Assembly: GCA_018266335.1 (NCBI GenBank)
Contig: JAFEAR010000154.1
Coordinates: 1 to 25,287, forward strand
DNA from: Bdellovibrionales bacterium
GTDB taxonomy: Bacteria > Bdellovibrionota > UBA2428
Direction of reading: 5' to 3'
Length of the DNA: 25,287 bases
In this document: positions 7,639 through 15,894 of the stretch, one piece after another
How positions within the stretch are numbered: the first letter of the stretch is position 1
Layout of the letters: each line of letters opens with the position of its first letter
The notes under the pieces: model-generated
Told to the model about the DNA's origin: nothing
What the model saw: the letters and a program-made list of their open reading frames with translations, nothing else
Databases searched by the model: none
Made by a program: the position numbers and the translations under genes

Positions 7639-8501
7639 TTGAGTACTTTTCGCACATCGCTACACTGCTCGCCATCAACATCATTTTGGCGACTTCGCTG
7701 AACCTCATTAACGGTTACTGCGGATTGTTCTCGCTCGGTCATGCTGGCTTTTACGCTGTAGGTGCGTACGCGAGTGCAGCGGCCTCGATGTTTGCTTTTC
7801 CAGAATTCACGGCGTCCCATCCTGAGCTGGCGCTCGTGCTGGCCTGCGTGATTGGCATGGTGGCGAGTGGTCTGGTGGGTTTGGCGGTGGGCGTACCGTG
7901 TTTGCGTTTGACGGGCGACTACCTGGCCATCGCCACGGTGGGCTTCGGCGAGATCATTCGGATTGTGATTTTGAATATGGACAGTGTGGGGGCTTCGCGC
8001 GGATTGCCCGGGGTGCCCAAGCTGACCAACTTGTGGAGCGTGTGGATTGCCGCGCTGCTTACGGTGCTGTTGTTCCGCAATCTGATGCGCTCTAGTTTTG
8101 GTCGGGCCATTGTGGCCGTGCGCGAAGACGAAATCGCCGCGCGTTCCATGGGCGTGAACGTGCGCTTCTACAAAACTTTCGCCTTTGTGGGCGGTTCGAT
8201 GTTCGCTGGTTTGGCCGGCGGACTCTTTGCCCACAATCAACAGTTCCTGCATCCCAACAATTTTAACTTCATGGTGACCGTCACCGTGCTCTTGATGGTG
8301 GTGGTGGGTGGCATGGGTTCGCAAATCGGCGCGATTCTGGGCGCTATCATTGTTACGATTCTTCCCGAAGCTCTGCGCTTTAACGAAAATCTTTCGCAGA
8401 TTCGCATGCTCATCTTTGGCCTGGTCATGATTTTGGTAATGCTCTGGCAGCCCACCGGACTCATGGGCCTGTTGCGAAAGAAAGCGAAGGTGGCAGCATG
8501 A
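7635..8501 (+). CDS. livM: Branched-chain amino-acid ABC transporter permease LivM, 288 aa
   Basis: This is the second permease of the importer. The sequence has the LivM features LATSLNLINGYCGLFSLGHAGFYAVGAYA (given here as a region near residues 18-46), LRLTGDYLAIATVGFGEIIR, and the cytoplasmic loop FGRAIVAVREDEIAARSMGV that contacts the ATPases. The frame is open to an ATG at 7599, but the start at 7635 gives the normal N-terminus (MIEYFSHIATLLAIN) and a 4-base ATGA overlap with livH. It ends in another ATGA overlap with livG. Confidence 0.95.
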   Translation: MIEYFSHIATLLAINIILATSLNLINGYCGLFSLGHAGFYAVGAYASAAASMFAFPEFTASHPELALVLACVIGMVASGLVGLAVGVPCLRLTGDYLAIATVGFGEIIRIVILNMDSVGASRGLPGVPKLTNLWSVWIAALLTVLLFRNLMRSSFGRAIVAVREDEIAARSMGVNVRFYKTFAFVGGSMFAGLAGGLFAHNQQFLHPNNFNFMVTVTVLLMVVVGGMGSQIGAILGAIIVTILPEALRFNENLSQIRMLIFGLVMILVMLWQPTGLMGLLRKKAKVAA

Positions 8502-9292
8502 GCGCCTTGTTGCAGCTGCGCGATTTGACCATTCGCTTCGGTGGTTTGGTGGCCATGAACAAAGTTTCGTTCTCCATTCCCGAGGGCGGCCTGGTGGGAC
8601 TCATCGGTCCGAATGGCGCCGGCAAAACGACCTGCTTTAACCTGGTGACGGGAGTTTACGAACCTACTTCGGGCGCCATTGAATTCGCGGGCCAGTCCAT
8701 TGCGGGAGTGGCGCCCCATCGCATTTGTCACCTGGGTTTATCGCGCACTTTTCAGAACATTCGTTTGTTTAAAGAAATGACCGTGCTGGAAAACACTTTG
8801 GTCTCGCTGCACGGCGAACGCGACTACGGGCTTCTGTCGGCGTTGTTGGCGTTGCCTCGTTTCGCGCGTCGGGAGGCAAAGCTAAAAGCCGAGGCGCGCG
8901 ATATTTTGCGGCGCATGGGCCTAGATGCGTACGCTGATACGCTCGCAAAAAATTTGCCCTACGGTGCGCAACGCAAAGTCGAAATTGCGCGCGCGCTCGC
9001 TACGCGGCCCAAGCTGCTGCTCCTGGATGAGCCGGCGGCGGGCATGAACCCCACCGAGACGGCGCAGCTGGCCGATCTCATCGTGGCCATTCGTAAAGAA
9101 TTTGGCGTTACTATTTTGCTGATTGAGCACGACATGAGTTTGGTCATGAAAATTTGCGAAACCATTCACGTGCTGGATTACGGCGAGCTCATTGCCAGCG
9201 GATTGCCAGCAGATATTCGGGCTAACCCGCGCGTGATCGAGGCTTACTTGGGCGGTAGTTTGACCAAAAAGGGGGAGCCTCCCCATGCTTAA
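8498..9292 (+). CDS. livG: Branched-chain amino-acid ABC transporter ATPase LivG, 264 aa
   Basis: This is one of the two cytoplasmic ATPases that energise the permeases. Walker A GPNGAGKT is at 37-44 and the Q-loop region SRTFQNIRLF near 82-91. The LivG-type signature LPYGAQRKVEIARAL is at 153-167 in place of LSGGQ, and Walker B LLLLDEPAAG is at 173-182. The H-loop follows in LIEHDMSLVM. The C-terminal extension GELIASGLPADIRANPRVIEAYLG is typical of LivG and LivF. It overlaps livM by 4 bases and livF by 8 bases. Confidence 0.96.
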   Translation: MSALLQLRDLTIRFGGLVAMNKVSFSIPEGGLVGLIGPNGAGKTTCFNLVTGVYEPTSGAIEFAGQSIAGVAPHRICHLGLSRTFQNIRLFKEMTVLENTLVSLHGERDYGLLSALLALPRFARREAKLKAEARDILRRMGLDAYADTLAKNLPYGAQRKVEIARALATRPKLLLLDEPAAGMNPTETAQLADLIVAIRKEFGVTILLIEHDMSLVMKICETIHVLDYGELIASGLPADIRANPRVIEAYLGGSLTKKGEPPHA

Positions 9293-10010
9293 GGTGAGTC
9301 ACTTGTGCGTTTGTTACGGGGCCATCAAGGCGCTGCACGATGTGTCTTTGGAAGTGCGACAAGGCGAAATTGTGACTTTGCTGGGCGCCAATGGGGCGGG
9401 CAAGACCACAACTCTCCGGGCTATTTCGGGTCTGAATCCGCTTACGAGTGGAAGCATTGAATTCGACGGGCAATCGCTTTCGGCCCACAAATTAGCGGCC
9501 CACAAAATTGTGCGCTTGGGTTTGGCCCACTCTCCCGAAGGACGGCGAATTTTTGGCAACCTTACGGTGCGCGAGAATTTAGACATGGGTGCCTACATTC
9601 GGGCGAATGGCACGCGGGAACAGCGCGACCAAATTGAATCCGATTTGCAGGAAGTTTACGCCCTTTTCCCCCGGCTCAAGGAACGTCTGGGCCAACTTGC
9701 TGGCACCCTGAGCGGCGGCGAACAGCAAATGCTCGCCATCAGTCGCGCGCTCATGCAACGACCAAAGCTGCTGATGCTCGATGAACCGTCGCTCGGAATT
9801 GCTCCGGTGCTAGTGGAATCTATTTTCCGTGCGCTCGTGGAAATTAACCGCAAGGGCATGACCATGCTGCTCGTGGAGCAAAATGCGGCCGCCGCCCTGA
9901 GCATCGCCCACCGGGCTTACGTGCTCGAAACCGGCACCACCACCTTGTCCGGCCCCGCCAACGAGGTGGCCCGTAATCCTAAGGTGAAAGCCGCTTACTT
10001 AGGTCATTGA
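9285..10010 (+). CDS. livF: Branched-chain amino-acid ABC transporter ATPase LivF, 241 aa
   Basis: This is the partner ATPase of LivG. Walker A GANGAGKT is at 34-41, then AHSPEGRRIFGNLTVRENL (81-99), which is characteristic of LivF. The signature LSGGEQQ is at 142-148 and Walker B LLMLDEPS at 162-169, with the H-loop region LLVEQNAAAALSIAHRAYVL after it. The end NEVARNPKVKAAYLGH is also typical. The start at 9285 lies inside the last codons of livG and is preceded by GGGGGAG. rsmD begins 4 bases after its stop. Confidence 0.96.
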   Translation: MLKVSHLCVCYGAIKALHDVSLEVRQGEIVTLLGANGAGKTTTLRAISGLNPLTSGSIEFDGQSLSAHKLAAHKIVRLGLAHSPEGRRIFGNLTVRENLDMGAYIRANGTREQRDQIESDLQEVYALFPRLKERLGQLAGTLSGGEQQMLAISRALMQRPKLLMLDEPSLGIAPVLVESIFRALVEINRKGMTMLLVEQNAAAALSIAHRAYVLETGTTTLSGPANEVARNPKVKAAYLGH

Positions 10011-10014
10011 AGCT

Positions 10015-10590
10015 ATGCGCATTGTGGGGGGACAGTGGGGCGGTCGTACTTTGTTTTCGCCGTCCGGCGATACCACGCGGCCCACCACCGACTCCCTGCG
10101 CGAAGCCATCTTTAACATGTTCGATCATTCGTTTGGCCATGCGCCGAACAAAGTTCTGGACCTCTTTGCGGGCACGGGCGCCCTGGCCTTCGAATCGCTT
10201 TCGCGGGGCGCTGCGAGTGCGGTGCTGGTCGAAGCTGACCGCAAAGCCCTAGCGGCCATTCGTAAAAACCAGGAGGCTCTGGGATTGGGCGCGGATATTG
10301 TGCGGATCGTGGAACAGTCGCGCGTAGAGTCCTGGGCGCGCGCCCTGCTGGATAGTGGGCAGGCTCCCTTCGATACGATTTTTTGCGATCCCCCCTACGA
10401 TAAGGGCTTGGTGCGGAAGGCTCTGGTGACCCTTGAAATTGTTGGTGCGCAGCTCTTTGCCCCGGAGGCCCTGCTGGTAGCTGAAACCTCCATTCGTGAG
10501 CCGGCGCTGACATTGCCCCACTGGGAACTGCTTAAGGAGCGGCGTAAGGGCTCCACGGCCACCCTCTTTTACCGCCGAGTCGCTCCCTAA
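10015..10590 (+). CDS. rsmD: 16S rRNA (guanine966-N2)-methyltransferase RsmD, 191 aa
   Basis: RsmD methylates G966 of 16S rRNA during 30S subunit assembly, using S-adenosylmethionine. Visible are the N-terminal RIVGGQWGGRTL, the RPTTDSLREAIFNMF motif (22-36), the SAM-binding loop DLFAGTGALAFESLSRGA (49-66), an acidic ribose-binding strand VLVEADRKAL (70-79) and the catalytic DPPY (125-128). The size is normal for the family. It starts 4 bases after livF, so it seems to be carried on the liv transcript, and it precedes coaD, a pairing frequent in bacteria. Confidence 0.95.
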   Translation: MRIVGGQWGGRTLFSPSGDTTRPTTDSLREAIFNMFDHSFGHAPNKVLDLFAGTGALAFESLSRGAASAVLVEADRKALAAIRKNQEALGLGADIVRIVEQSRVESWARALLDSGQAPFDTIFCDPPYDKGLVRKALVTLEIVGAQLFAPEALLVAETSIREPALTLPHWELLKERRKGSTATLFYRRVAP

Positions 10591-10642
10591 TTTTAGGTCG
10601 GGGCCTAGCTAAACGTCGACCCGCTGACTAACTTACCCGGGT

Positions 10643-11152
10643 ATGGCGACGCCTTCCCTGGAACCGAGCCGGACCGCCGTTTACGCGGGCAGTTTTGATC
10701 CGCCCACGAACGGTCATTTGGATATTATCCGCCGCGTGCAGCCTCGGTTTGGAAAACTCTACTTGGTGATCGCCGAAAACGCTCGTAAGCAAGCTTTGTT
10801 TTCGACTGCTGAACGCATGGCTCTGCTGCAGGAAGCACTTAAGGATTTGCCCGTCGGCAGCGTGGAAGTGCGCACGCACGATGGTTTGATTGTGGATTTC
10901 TGCCGGCAGGTAAAATCTACCGTACTGATTCGCGGTCTGCGCGCCATTAGCGATTTCGAAGGTGAGTTCCAAATGGCCACCATGAATCGTCGCTTGGATC
11001 ACGACATCGAAACCTTCCTCATAATGACGGATGAAAAATATTTCTTCGTGAGCAGTTCCCTCGTTAAGGAGGTCGCGGCGCACGGAGGCGATTTAACGGG
11101 TCTCGTAACCCCGCAAGTGGAAAAGGCCCTGGTGAAAAAATGCCGCTCTTAA
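10643..11152 (+). CDS. coaD: Phosphopantetheine adenylyltransferase, 169 aa
   Basis: CoaD joins ATP and 4'-phosphopantetheine to make dephospho-CoA, the penultimate step of coenzyme A synthesis. The nucleotidyltransferase motif is YAGSFDPPTNGHLDII (14-29) with TNGH as the T/HxGH site. Further matches are VLIRGLRAISDFEGEFQMA (94-112) and the ATP-binding SSSLVKEVAAHGGD (137-150). A short N-terminal extension (MATPSLEPSR) precedes the usual first strand, so a later start cannot be excluded. The 52-base gap from rsmD shows no clear promoter or terminator. The end overlaps the next gene by 13 bases. Confidence 0.95.
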   Translation: MATPSLEPSRTAVYAGSFDPPTNGHLDIIRRVQPRFGKLYLVIAENARKQALFSTAERMALLQEALKDLPVGSVEVRTHDGLIVDFCRQVKSTVLIRGLRAISDFEGEFQMATMNRRLDHDIETFLIMTDEKYFFVSSSLVKEVAAHGGDLTGLVTPQVEKALVKKCRS

Positions 11153-12309
11153 ATCCAAAAGTTTCCGAAAGTTTGACTCTCGCACTGCTAGGTCGTGTGC
11201 GCGAAATGCGAGCGCAGGGGCTGGACGTTTGTTCGTTGGCCGCGGGCGAACCCGATTTTCCCACCCCCGACTTCGTTGAAGATGCGGCCATTAAGTCCAT
11301 GCGAGCAGGCAACACGAAGTACGTAGCCTCGCAGGGCATCGCGGAACTACGCGAAGGCATTGCCAAAGATTATCGCGATCGTCTGGGTGCGAAGTGGGTT
11401 ACCGCCGATCACGTGGTGGTTACGGGTGGAGCGAAGCAGGGCATCCACGTGGCGCTTTCGGGTGTACTCTCGCTCGGGGACGAGGTGCTCGTACCGCGTC
11501 CGTACTGGGTTTCGTATCCGAGTCTGGTGAAGGCTTCGGGCGGGGTGGTGCGCGATTTTGAAACCCTCGAAAAGGACAAATTTTTTCCGACGCCGCAGCA
11601 ATTAGAAGCTCACTACAATGATCGGGTAAAAGCGGTTATTTTTTCTTCGCCCAATAATCCCACCGGCAAGATGATTGACCGTGCGGCCCTCGAGGCCCTC
11701 ATCAAGTGGTGTTCGAGCCGCAAGGTGATGCTCATTTACGACGAAATTTACGAGCGACTTACTCTGGGCAATCAGCCGCACCTTTGCCCGCTCGCGCTGG
11801 TGAACGATTACGGGGAAGATATCATTTGCGTGAATGCCTTTTCGAAGAGCCTCGCCATGACGGGTTGGCGTTTGGGCTACGTGGTTAGTCATAAACAAAC
11901 TATTCAGGCGCTCACCGCGCTGCAAACGCAGTTCATCACCTGCATGCCGGGATTCATTCAGAAGGCCGCGGCGGACAGCATGGACAAGATGGAGAATTTT
12001 CTTAAACCCGTCATTACGCTCTATCGCCAGCGCATGCAGCTGATGATGGATGGATTGCGTAAAATTCCCGGCGTGCACTTCATTGAGCCCGAAGGGGCCT
12101 TCTACGTGATGGCCGATTTTTCGAAGATCATTGCTGCGAAGGGATTTAAATCCGACCGCGAATTCTGCGAGGCCCTGGTGCAGAAGGAACGCGTGGTGAT
12201 TATTCCCGGCGCCTCCATGGGCATGCCCGGGTGGGCGCGTCTTTCCTTCGCCACGGCCGACACCGAAATCACTGAGGGAATTAAACGTCTCGCACGTTTC
12301 TGCGCTTAA
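11140..12309 (+). CDS. Aspartate-type class I aminotransferase (PLP), 389 aa
   Basis: This is a fold-type I, class I PLP enzyme of the bacterial aspartate aminotransferase subgroup, probably cytoplasmic. Features include AAGEPDFPTPDFV (34-46), the PLP-phosphate region VTGGAKQGIHVALS (94-107), PNNPTG (171-176), the PLP-ring aspartate Asp201 in YDEIYE, and the Schiff-base lysine Lys236 in NAFSKSLAMTGWRLGY. It ends with a substrate-carboxylate arginine region (PGWARLSFA). Length fits the family. Aspartate/2-oxoglutarate is the default prediction, but relatives also use aromatic amino acids, prephenate or valine/alanine. It is the last gene of the run that begins at livJ, so a role in amino-acid interconversion fits. 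The start overlaps coaD by 13 bases. Confidence 0.92.
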   Translation: MPLLNPKVSESLTLALLGRVREMRAQGLDVCSLAAGEPDFPTPDFVEDAAIKSMRAGNTKYVASQGIAELREGIAKDYRDRLGAKWVTADHVVVTGGAKQGIHVALSGVLSLGDEVLVPRPYWVSYPSLVKASGGVVRDFETLEKDKFFPTPQQLEAHYNDRVKAVIFSSPNNPTGKMIDRAALEALIKWCSSRKVMLIYDEIYERLTLGNQPHLCPLALVNDYGEDIICVNAFSKSLAMTGWRLGYVVSHKQTIQALTALQTQFITCMPGFIQKAAADSMDKMENFLKPVITLYRQRMQLMMDGLRKIPGVHFIEPEGAFYVMADFSKIIAAKGFKSDREFCEALVQKERVVIIPGASMGMPGWARLSFATADTEITEGIKRLARFCA

Positions 12310-12312
12310 GCT

Positions 12313-12546
12313 TCAGTACTTTTGGTACAGGAAGTTGTGAACTTGCGGTACGGCCGCGAGGGGGCCGCCCAATATAAAAAATAAAACGGAGCCGATGATC
12401 ATGGCTGCGGCTAGGCTCAAGTAACCCATACGAGTTGTCTTGGGAATGGATTTAGATTTTTTTCCGGTCATCATCGTAATGAAAATGAGAGCGATGGGAA
12501 TGCCCCAGAATGGAAAGGTACGTACGAGGATGTAAATCCAACCCAT
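12313..12546 (-). CDS. Small two-helix membrane protein of unknown function, 77 aa
   Basis: I do not recognise this protein. Two hydrophobic segments are clear, residues about 3-26 (rich in Ile, Phe and Trp) and about 42-61 (ending FFILGG). They are joined by a strongly basic loop (GKKSKSIPKTTR), which suggests a cytoplasmic hairpin loop. There is no obvious ribosome binding site. Instead a TGACCGATAA motif lies 9 bases before the ATG, shared with the divergent 494-residue gene. It converges on the aminotransferase gene with a 3-base gap. It could be a true small membrane protein or, less likely, a spurious frame; the membrane pattern and tidy packing favour a real gene. Confidence 0.6.
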   Translation of the reverse strand: MGWIYILVRTFPFWGIPIALIFITMMTGKKSKSIPKTTRMGYLSLAAAMIIGSVLFFILGGPLAAVPQVHNFLYQKY

Positions 12547-12555
12547 ATAAGAGGC

Positions 12556-12624
12556 TTATCGGTCATTTGGGGACGGGGTTGAGTCAGTTTTATGGCGCCG
12601 ATTTTAGTCGGCACTGACCGATAA
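12556..12624. promoter_or_regulatory. Inverted repeat between divergent starts (possible shared operator or paired promoter elements)
   Basis: TTATCGGTCA (12556-12565) and TGACCGATAA (12615-12624) form a perfect 10-base inverted repeat separated by 49 bases. Read in each gene's own direction, the same TGACCGATAA motif lies 9 bases before the ATG at 12546 and 7 bases before the ATG at 12632. CCGATAA matches most of the sigma-28 (FliA) -10 element GCCGATAA. On the minus strand a TCAA lies exactly 16 bases upstream of CCGATAA, the usual sigma-28 spacing, but no such -35 is seen on the plus strand. A small nested hairpin GCCGA/TCGGC is at 12597-12612. Confidence 0.5.
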
Positions 12625-12631
12625 ACTGCAG

Positions 12632-14116
12632 ATGATCCGTCATTGTGCGATTTGGCTTGGATTGTTTGGAATTACGGCAATGGCCGTTGATGTCGCTGAT
12701 CCTCGGCACCTGACTCAAGACGATATGATGGCCATACACCTATCCACGGCGGCCACCTTCGATCCGAAACGCCTATCGGTGCGCGATGCCTGCCGAGATT
12801 CGGTCGCGGCAAACTATGACTACGATCGCTTTGCGAATAGCATTTCGAATACCGAGCTTGCTCCCTACGCCCTTTCGATGAGTCCCCGGCTGAGCGACCG
12901 CGAGCTAGGTTTGCAATTGCAGCTCAGTGAAGTGCTCGATATTCATCAGGACGCTAAACTGCGTCGACAAGGTCGAAGTTTCAGAATTCCGGCCATCGCC
13001 GGCGGCTCTTGGGCAGACAAATTTCGGGGAGTTCAAGACACGGGACAATCCAAGGCTCCCGAAGAGATGCCGGCAAGCTTCGCGAAACGCATTCAGACCC
13101 AAGCGCAAAGCAAAATGATATTCCGAAATTTGGGGAATCTCGCTTGGGTGGGTTGTGGATCGGACACCAGCTTGGGTTGCGGCAATGCTTTTCGCGACAC
13201 TGTTCTGCGCATGCAAGTATTCGATGGCAACGGAAAGCTGTTGGCCTTGCCGCAGGAAATTTCCGAATTCGGTTCCGATCCGATTTACACCCGAGTCCTG
13301 CCCCAATTTACGACGGAGTTACTAAAACGCTACGATGATTTGAAGGCCGGCAAAAAAGTTCGGCCGGGAAATCTGCACGACGACCTAGTGCGCTCCTTCG
13401 TGGCCGCTGGCGTGCATGAGCCGCAACTAAGTCATGCGGTGTGGGTGGTGTTGGGACTCTATGGAGCGCGGGGGGCGTCGATGTCGCCGTTGCTGGAACT
13501 AGCGAATCGGCAGAACTATCCGGCCTTTGCGGGGCTTGCGACCTTGGCTTCGACTGTAAGTGTGCTCGATGCATATGCTGCGGATCACAACCAGGCAGCT
13601 TACAGTCTGCCGGCGAACGTGGCTTCTGCTTGCGCTCATACACGGCCCTACCATTTTTGGCTGTCTGCTTACTTGGCTCAGAAACTGCGTGAGAAAAAAT
13701 ACGCTCCCCGCGATATTCAAAATGCTGTGCATGCTTTGGGCGCTCTGTATGAGGAGTTTGCGCCCACCACGACCAATTGGAATACGGGTGCCGATGGTGC
13801 GTTGGAGCGTCCCGTGGCGCACTTTGAAAACGTAGAAACGCAAAAGGACATTGCCTACAACGATGTCGGGGCGGCCTGGGCACTCACGGGAAGTAAAATT
13901 AATCTGGATAATTGTCTGAGTAATATCTTTAATGCTGCCAAGGCAGCTCCGCCGCCGGAATGGTCGACGCGCGCGAATTTGAATCTGTTTAAACCCGGAA
14001 CGCTATCGCCGGTACGCCTATTGGACATGATCAGTGATGGGCGCCTCTCGCACTACGTTCAGTGGCGCGAGAGGCTCGGATCGGAAGCGTGTCTAAAAAC
14101 GCTTCGCGCTAAGTAG
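12632..14116 (+). CDS. Large secreted protein of unknown function, 494 aa
   Basis: I do not recognise a family. Residues 1-18 look like a signal peptide (MIRH, a hydrophobic core, then the AMA cleavage site). The mature protein has six cysteines (54, 175, 183, 334, 428, 487), an even number that would suit disulfide bonds in the periplasm or outside the cell. The pair in GCGSDTSLGCG is the most striking local motif. The C-terminal half is rich in Ala, Tyr and Trp and looks helical (AVWVVLGLYGARGASMSPLLELA). No protease, hydrolase or lipobox motif was seen. No ribosome binding site precedes the ATG, only the TGACCGATAA motif. The gene converges on etfA with a single base between stop codons. 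Confidence 0.8.
   Translation: MIRHCAIWLGLFGITAMAVDVADPRHLTQDDMMAIHLSTAATFDPKRLSVRDACRDSVAANYDYDRFANSISNTELAPYALSMSPRLSDRELGLQLQLSEVLDIHQDAKLRRQGRSFRIPAIAGGSWADKFRGVQDTGQSKAPEEMPASFAKRIQTQAQSKMIFRNLGNLAWVGCGSDTSLGCGNAFRDTVLRMQVFDGNGKLLALPQEISEFGSDPIYTRVLPQFTTELLKRYDDLKAGKKVRPGNLHDDLVRSFVAAGVHEPQLSHAVWVVLGLYGARGASMSPLLELANRQNYPAFAGLATLASTVSVLDAYAADHNQAAYSLPANVASACAHTRPYHFWLSAYLAQKLREKKYAPRDIQNAVHALGALYEEFAPTTTNWNTGADGALERPVAHFENVETQKDIAYNDVGAAWALTGSKINLDNCLSNIFNAAKAAPPPEWSTRANLNLFKPGTLSPVRLLDMISDGRLSHYVQWRERLGSEACLKTLRAK
14043..14075. terminator. Hairpin near the convergent 3' ends of the 494-aa gene and etfA
   Basis: GCCTCTCGC (14043-14051) pairs perfectly with GCGAGAGGC (14067-14075), and an inner ACT/AGT pairing extends the stem. 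It lies in the last codons of the 494-residue gene and 43 bases past the etfA stop when read leftward. No T-run follows on either strand. A role in ending or stabilising the etfA transcript is possible but unproven. Confidence 0.35.
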
Positions 14117-14117
14117 C

Positions 14118-15089
14118 TCACCCTTGGGAGAGCAGCTTTTTGAATTCTTTGGTCAGGGCCGGAACTACTTGGAACAAATCACCCACGGCACCGTAATCCG
14201 CTTTTTGGAAAATCGGAGCTTCGGGATCCGTGTTGATGCACACGATGAATTTGGAGGTCTTCATGCCCGCCAAATGCTGAATCGCGCCGCTGATTCCGCA
14301 GGCGATGTACAGGTTGGGGTTTACGGTTTTACCCGTTTGACCAACTTGCATGGAGTGGGGGGCCATGCCCGCATCCACGGCGGCGCGCGAAGCACCTACG
14401 GCCGCGCCGATGGTGTCGGCGAGCTCTTCCAAAATCTTAAAGTTCTCGGGGGCCTTCATGGCGCGACCGCCGCTGACGATGCGCTCGGCTTCGGTAAGGT
14501 CGGGACGGGCCGAAGCCGATCCGCCGCTGATACCGGTGGTTTTCACGCGGCCATCGTTCTTCACGGTCGCTGCACTGACGGCGGCGGCACTGCCGCTGTC
14601 GGCACCGATGGTGAGGACGTTGGGACGCACGCTGATAACGGCGGGGCCATTCTTAAATTTCACCCACGCAAAGTATTTACCGGCGAGCATGGGGCGTTTG
14701 GCTTTGACGCCGTCCTTTAGATCAATGGCGGTGCAATCAACGGCCAGGCCGCCCGCGAGTTTAACCGAAAGACCCGGGAACAAGTCCTTCACCGTCGCCG
14801 ATGCGGGACCGGCAAGGATGGTGTAGCCACCCGGCTTAAAGGTTTCGGCAATGGTGCTGGCGAAAGCTTCGGGCTGATAAAATTTAAAGGAAGCATCGGT
14901 GGCGGTGAGGAGTTTTTTTGCTCCCTGTCCGCCCACGCTTTTGGCGATTTCGTCGCCCTTCAGCGCGTCGCCGAAAACAATCGCGTCTACTTCGCAGCCC
15001 TGGGCCGCGAGCGCGTGAATGACTTCGAGCGAGGACTTTTTAACTTTGCCGTCTTTGAGTTCCGTGTAAACGAGTGCCTTGTTAGCCAT
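14118..15089 (-). CDS. etfA: Electron transfer flavoprotein alpha subunit, 323 aa
   Basis: EtfA binds FAD and, with EtfB, carries electrons from acyl-CoA dehydrogenases and related enzymes to the membrane ETF:quinone oxidoreductase. The C-terminal FAD domain is unmistakable. It runs [14 protein letters not shown], then [14 protein letters not shown], then [19 protein letters not shown], then [12 protein letters not shown], and finally [17 protein letters not shown]. The N-terminal domain has the usual start ([18 protein letters not shown]). GGAG precedes the ATG at a good distance, 15 bases after the etfB stop, so the two form an operon. Confidence 0.96.
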   Translation of the reverse strand: MANKALVYTELKDGKVKKSSLEVIHALAAQGCEVDAIVFGDALKGDEIAKSVGGQGAKKLLTATDASFKFYQPEAFASTIAETFKPGGYTILAGPASATVKDLFPGLSVKLAGGLAVDCTAIDLKDGVKAKRPMLAGKYFAWVKFKNGPAVISVRPNVLTIGADSGSAAAVSAATVKNDGRVKTTGISGGSASARPDLTEAERIVSGGRAMKAPENFKILEELADTIGAAVGASRAAVDAGMAPHSMQVGQTGKTVNPNLYIACGISGAIQHLAGMKTSKFIVCINTDPEAPIFQKADYGAVGDLFQVVPALTKEFKKLLSQG

Positions 15090-15104
15090 TTCGATGCTCC
15101 GTTC

Positions 15105-15887
15105 TCAGATTACTTTGGCTTCGTTGCGCAAAGCGGTGACGAGTTGGTGGGCGACTTCTTCGGGGGTGCCGGTGATTTTCTTGCCGGCCTTTTTCTCGGG
15201 CGGAAGCTCGAAGCCGGAGAATTCAACGCGGGCGTCCTGCGGACCGGTGCCGAGCGAAGCGATGGGGAGGACGTCCACTTTTTTCTGCTTGGCCTTCATA
15301 ATGCCGGGGAGCGATGCGTAGCGGGGCGTGTTGATGCCCTTGTGCGCGGCAATGAGGCCCGGCAGCGTGAGGTCGAAGTTTTCTTCCGCACCACCTTCGA
15401 TGGCGCGCGATCCCTTGGCGGATTTGCCGTCGGCATTGATCTCTAATTTGGTCACGACCGTAGCGCGGGGCAGGCCGGCGAACTCGGCCACCATTTGCGG
15501 CACGGCGAGGGCGTCATCGTCGATGGCCTGTTTACCGGCGAAGATCACGTCGAAGGGGCCTTTGGTCTTGATGACTTCCGCCAAAGCTTTGGCGATGACG
15601 TAGGAATCGCATTTGCGGAGTTCGTCTTCTGCCACCTGCACTTGGATGGCATTGTCACAGCCCATAGCGAGTGCGGTGCGCAGCGCGTCGACCGTGCGGT
15701 CGGGGCCAAGGGTAATGACGGTTACGTCGCCTTTGAGTTTGTCGCGGGTTTTGATGGCTTCTTCCACTGCGAACTCATCGTAGGGGTTCAGAATGAATTT
15801 CACCCCGGTGTATTCGAGGCCTTGGGCCCCGAGGTTGGCTTTGGTTTCGGTATCGGGAACTTGCTTAATAAGTACGGCAATTTTCAT
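15105..15887 (-). CDS. etfB: Electron transfer flavoprotein beta subunit, 260 aa
   Basis: This is the AMP-binding subunit of ETF. The start is canonical (MKIAVLIKQVPDTE), followed by FILNPYDEFAVEEAI, VTVITLGPDRTVDALRTALA, and the signature region VIFAGKQAIDDDALAVPQMVAEFAG. The length is normal. AAGGA directly abuts the ATG with no spacer, which is poor for ribosome binding, while a promoter-like pair sits so close upstream that the mRNA may start at the initiation codon. It is divergent from pilB with 145 bases between the starts. No dehydrogenase or ETF:quinone oxidoreductase gene is in the window, so the electron donor is unknown. Confidence 0.96.
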   Translation of the reverse strand: MKIAVLIKQVPDTETKANLGAQGLEYTGVKFILNPYDEFAVEEAIKTRDKLKGDVTVITLGPDRTVDALRTALAMGCDNAIQVQVAEDELRKCDSYVIAKALAEVIKTKGPFDVIFAGKQAIDDDALAVPQMVAEFAGLPRATVVTKLEINADGKSAKGSRAIEGGAEENFDLTLPGLIAAHKGINTPRYASLPGIMKAKQKKVDVLPIASLGTGPQDARVEFSGFELPPEKKAGKKITGTPEEVAHQLVTALRNEAKVI

Positions 15888-15894
15888 TCCTTAT

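Noticed and set aside
10591..10642. Possible terminator or promoter in the rsmD-coaD gap
   Set aside because: Only short complementary segments (TAGG/CCTA) are present, with no T-run and no convincing -35/-10 pair.
12310..12333. Hairpin-like CTTC-GTAC / GTAC-GAAG after the aminotransferase gene
   Set aside because: The stem has an uneven internal loop, no T-run follows, and it overlaps the 77-residue gene; too weak to call a terminator.
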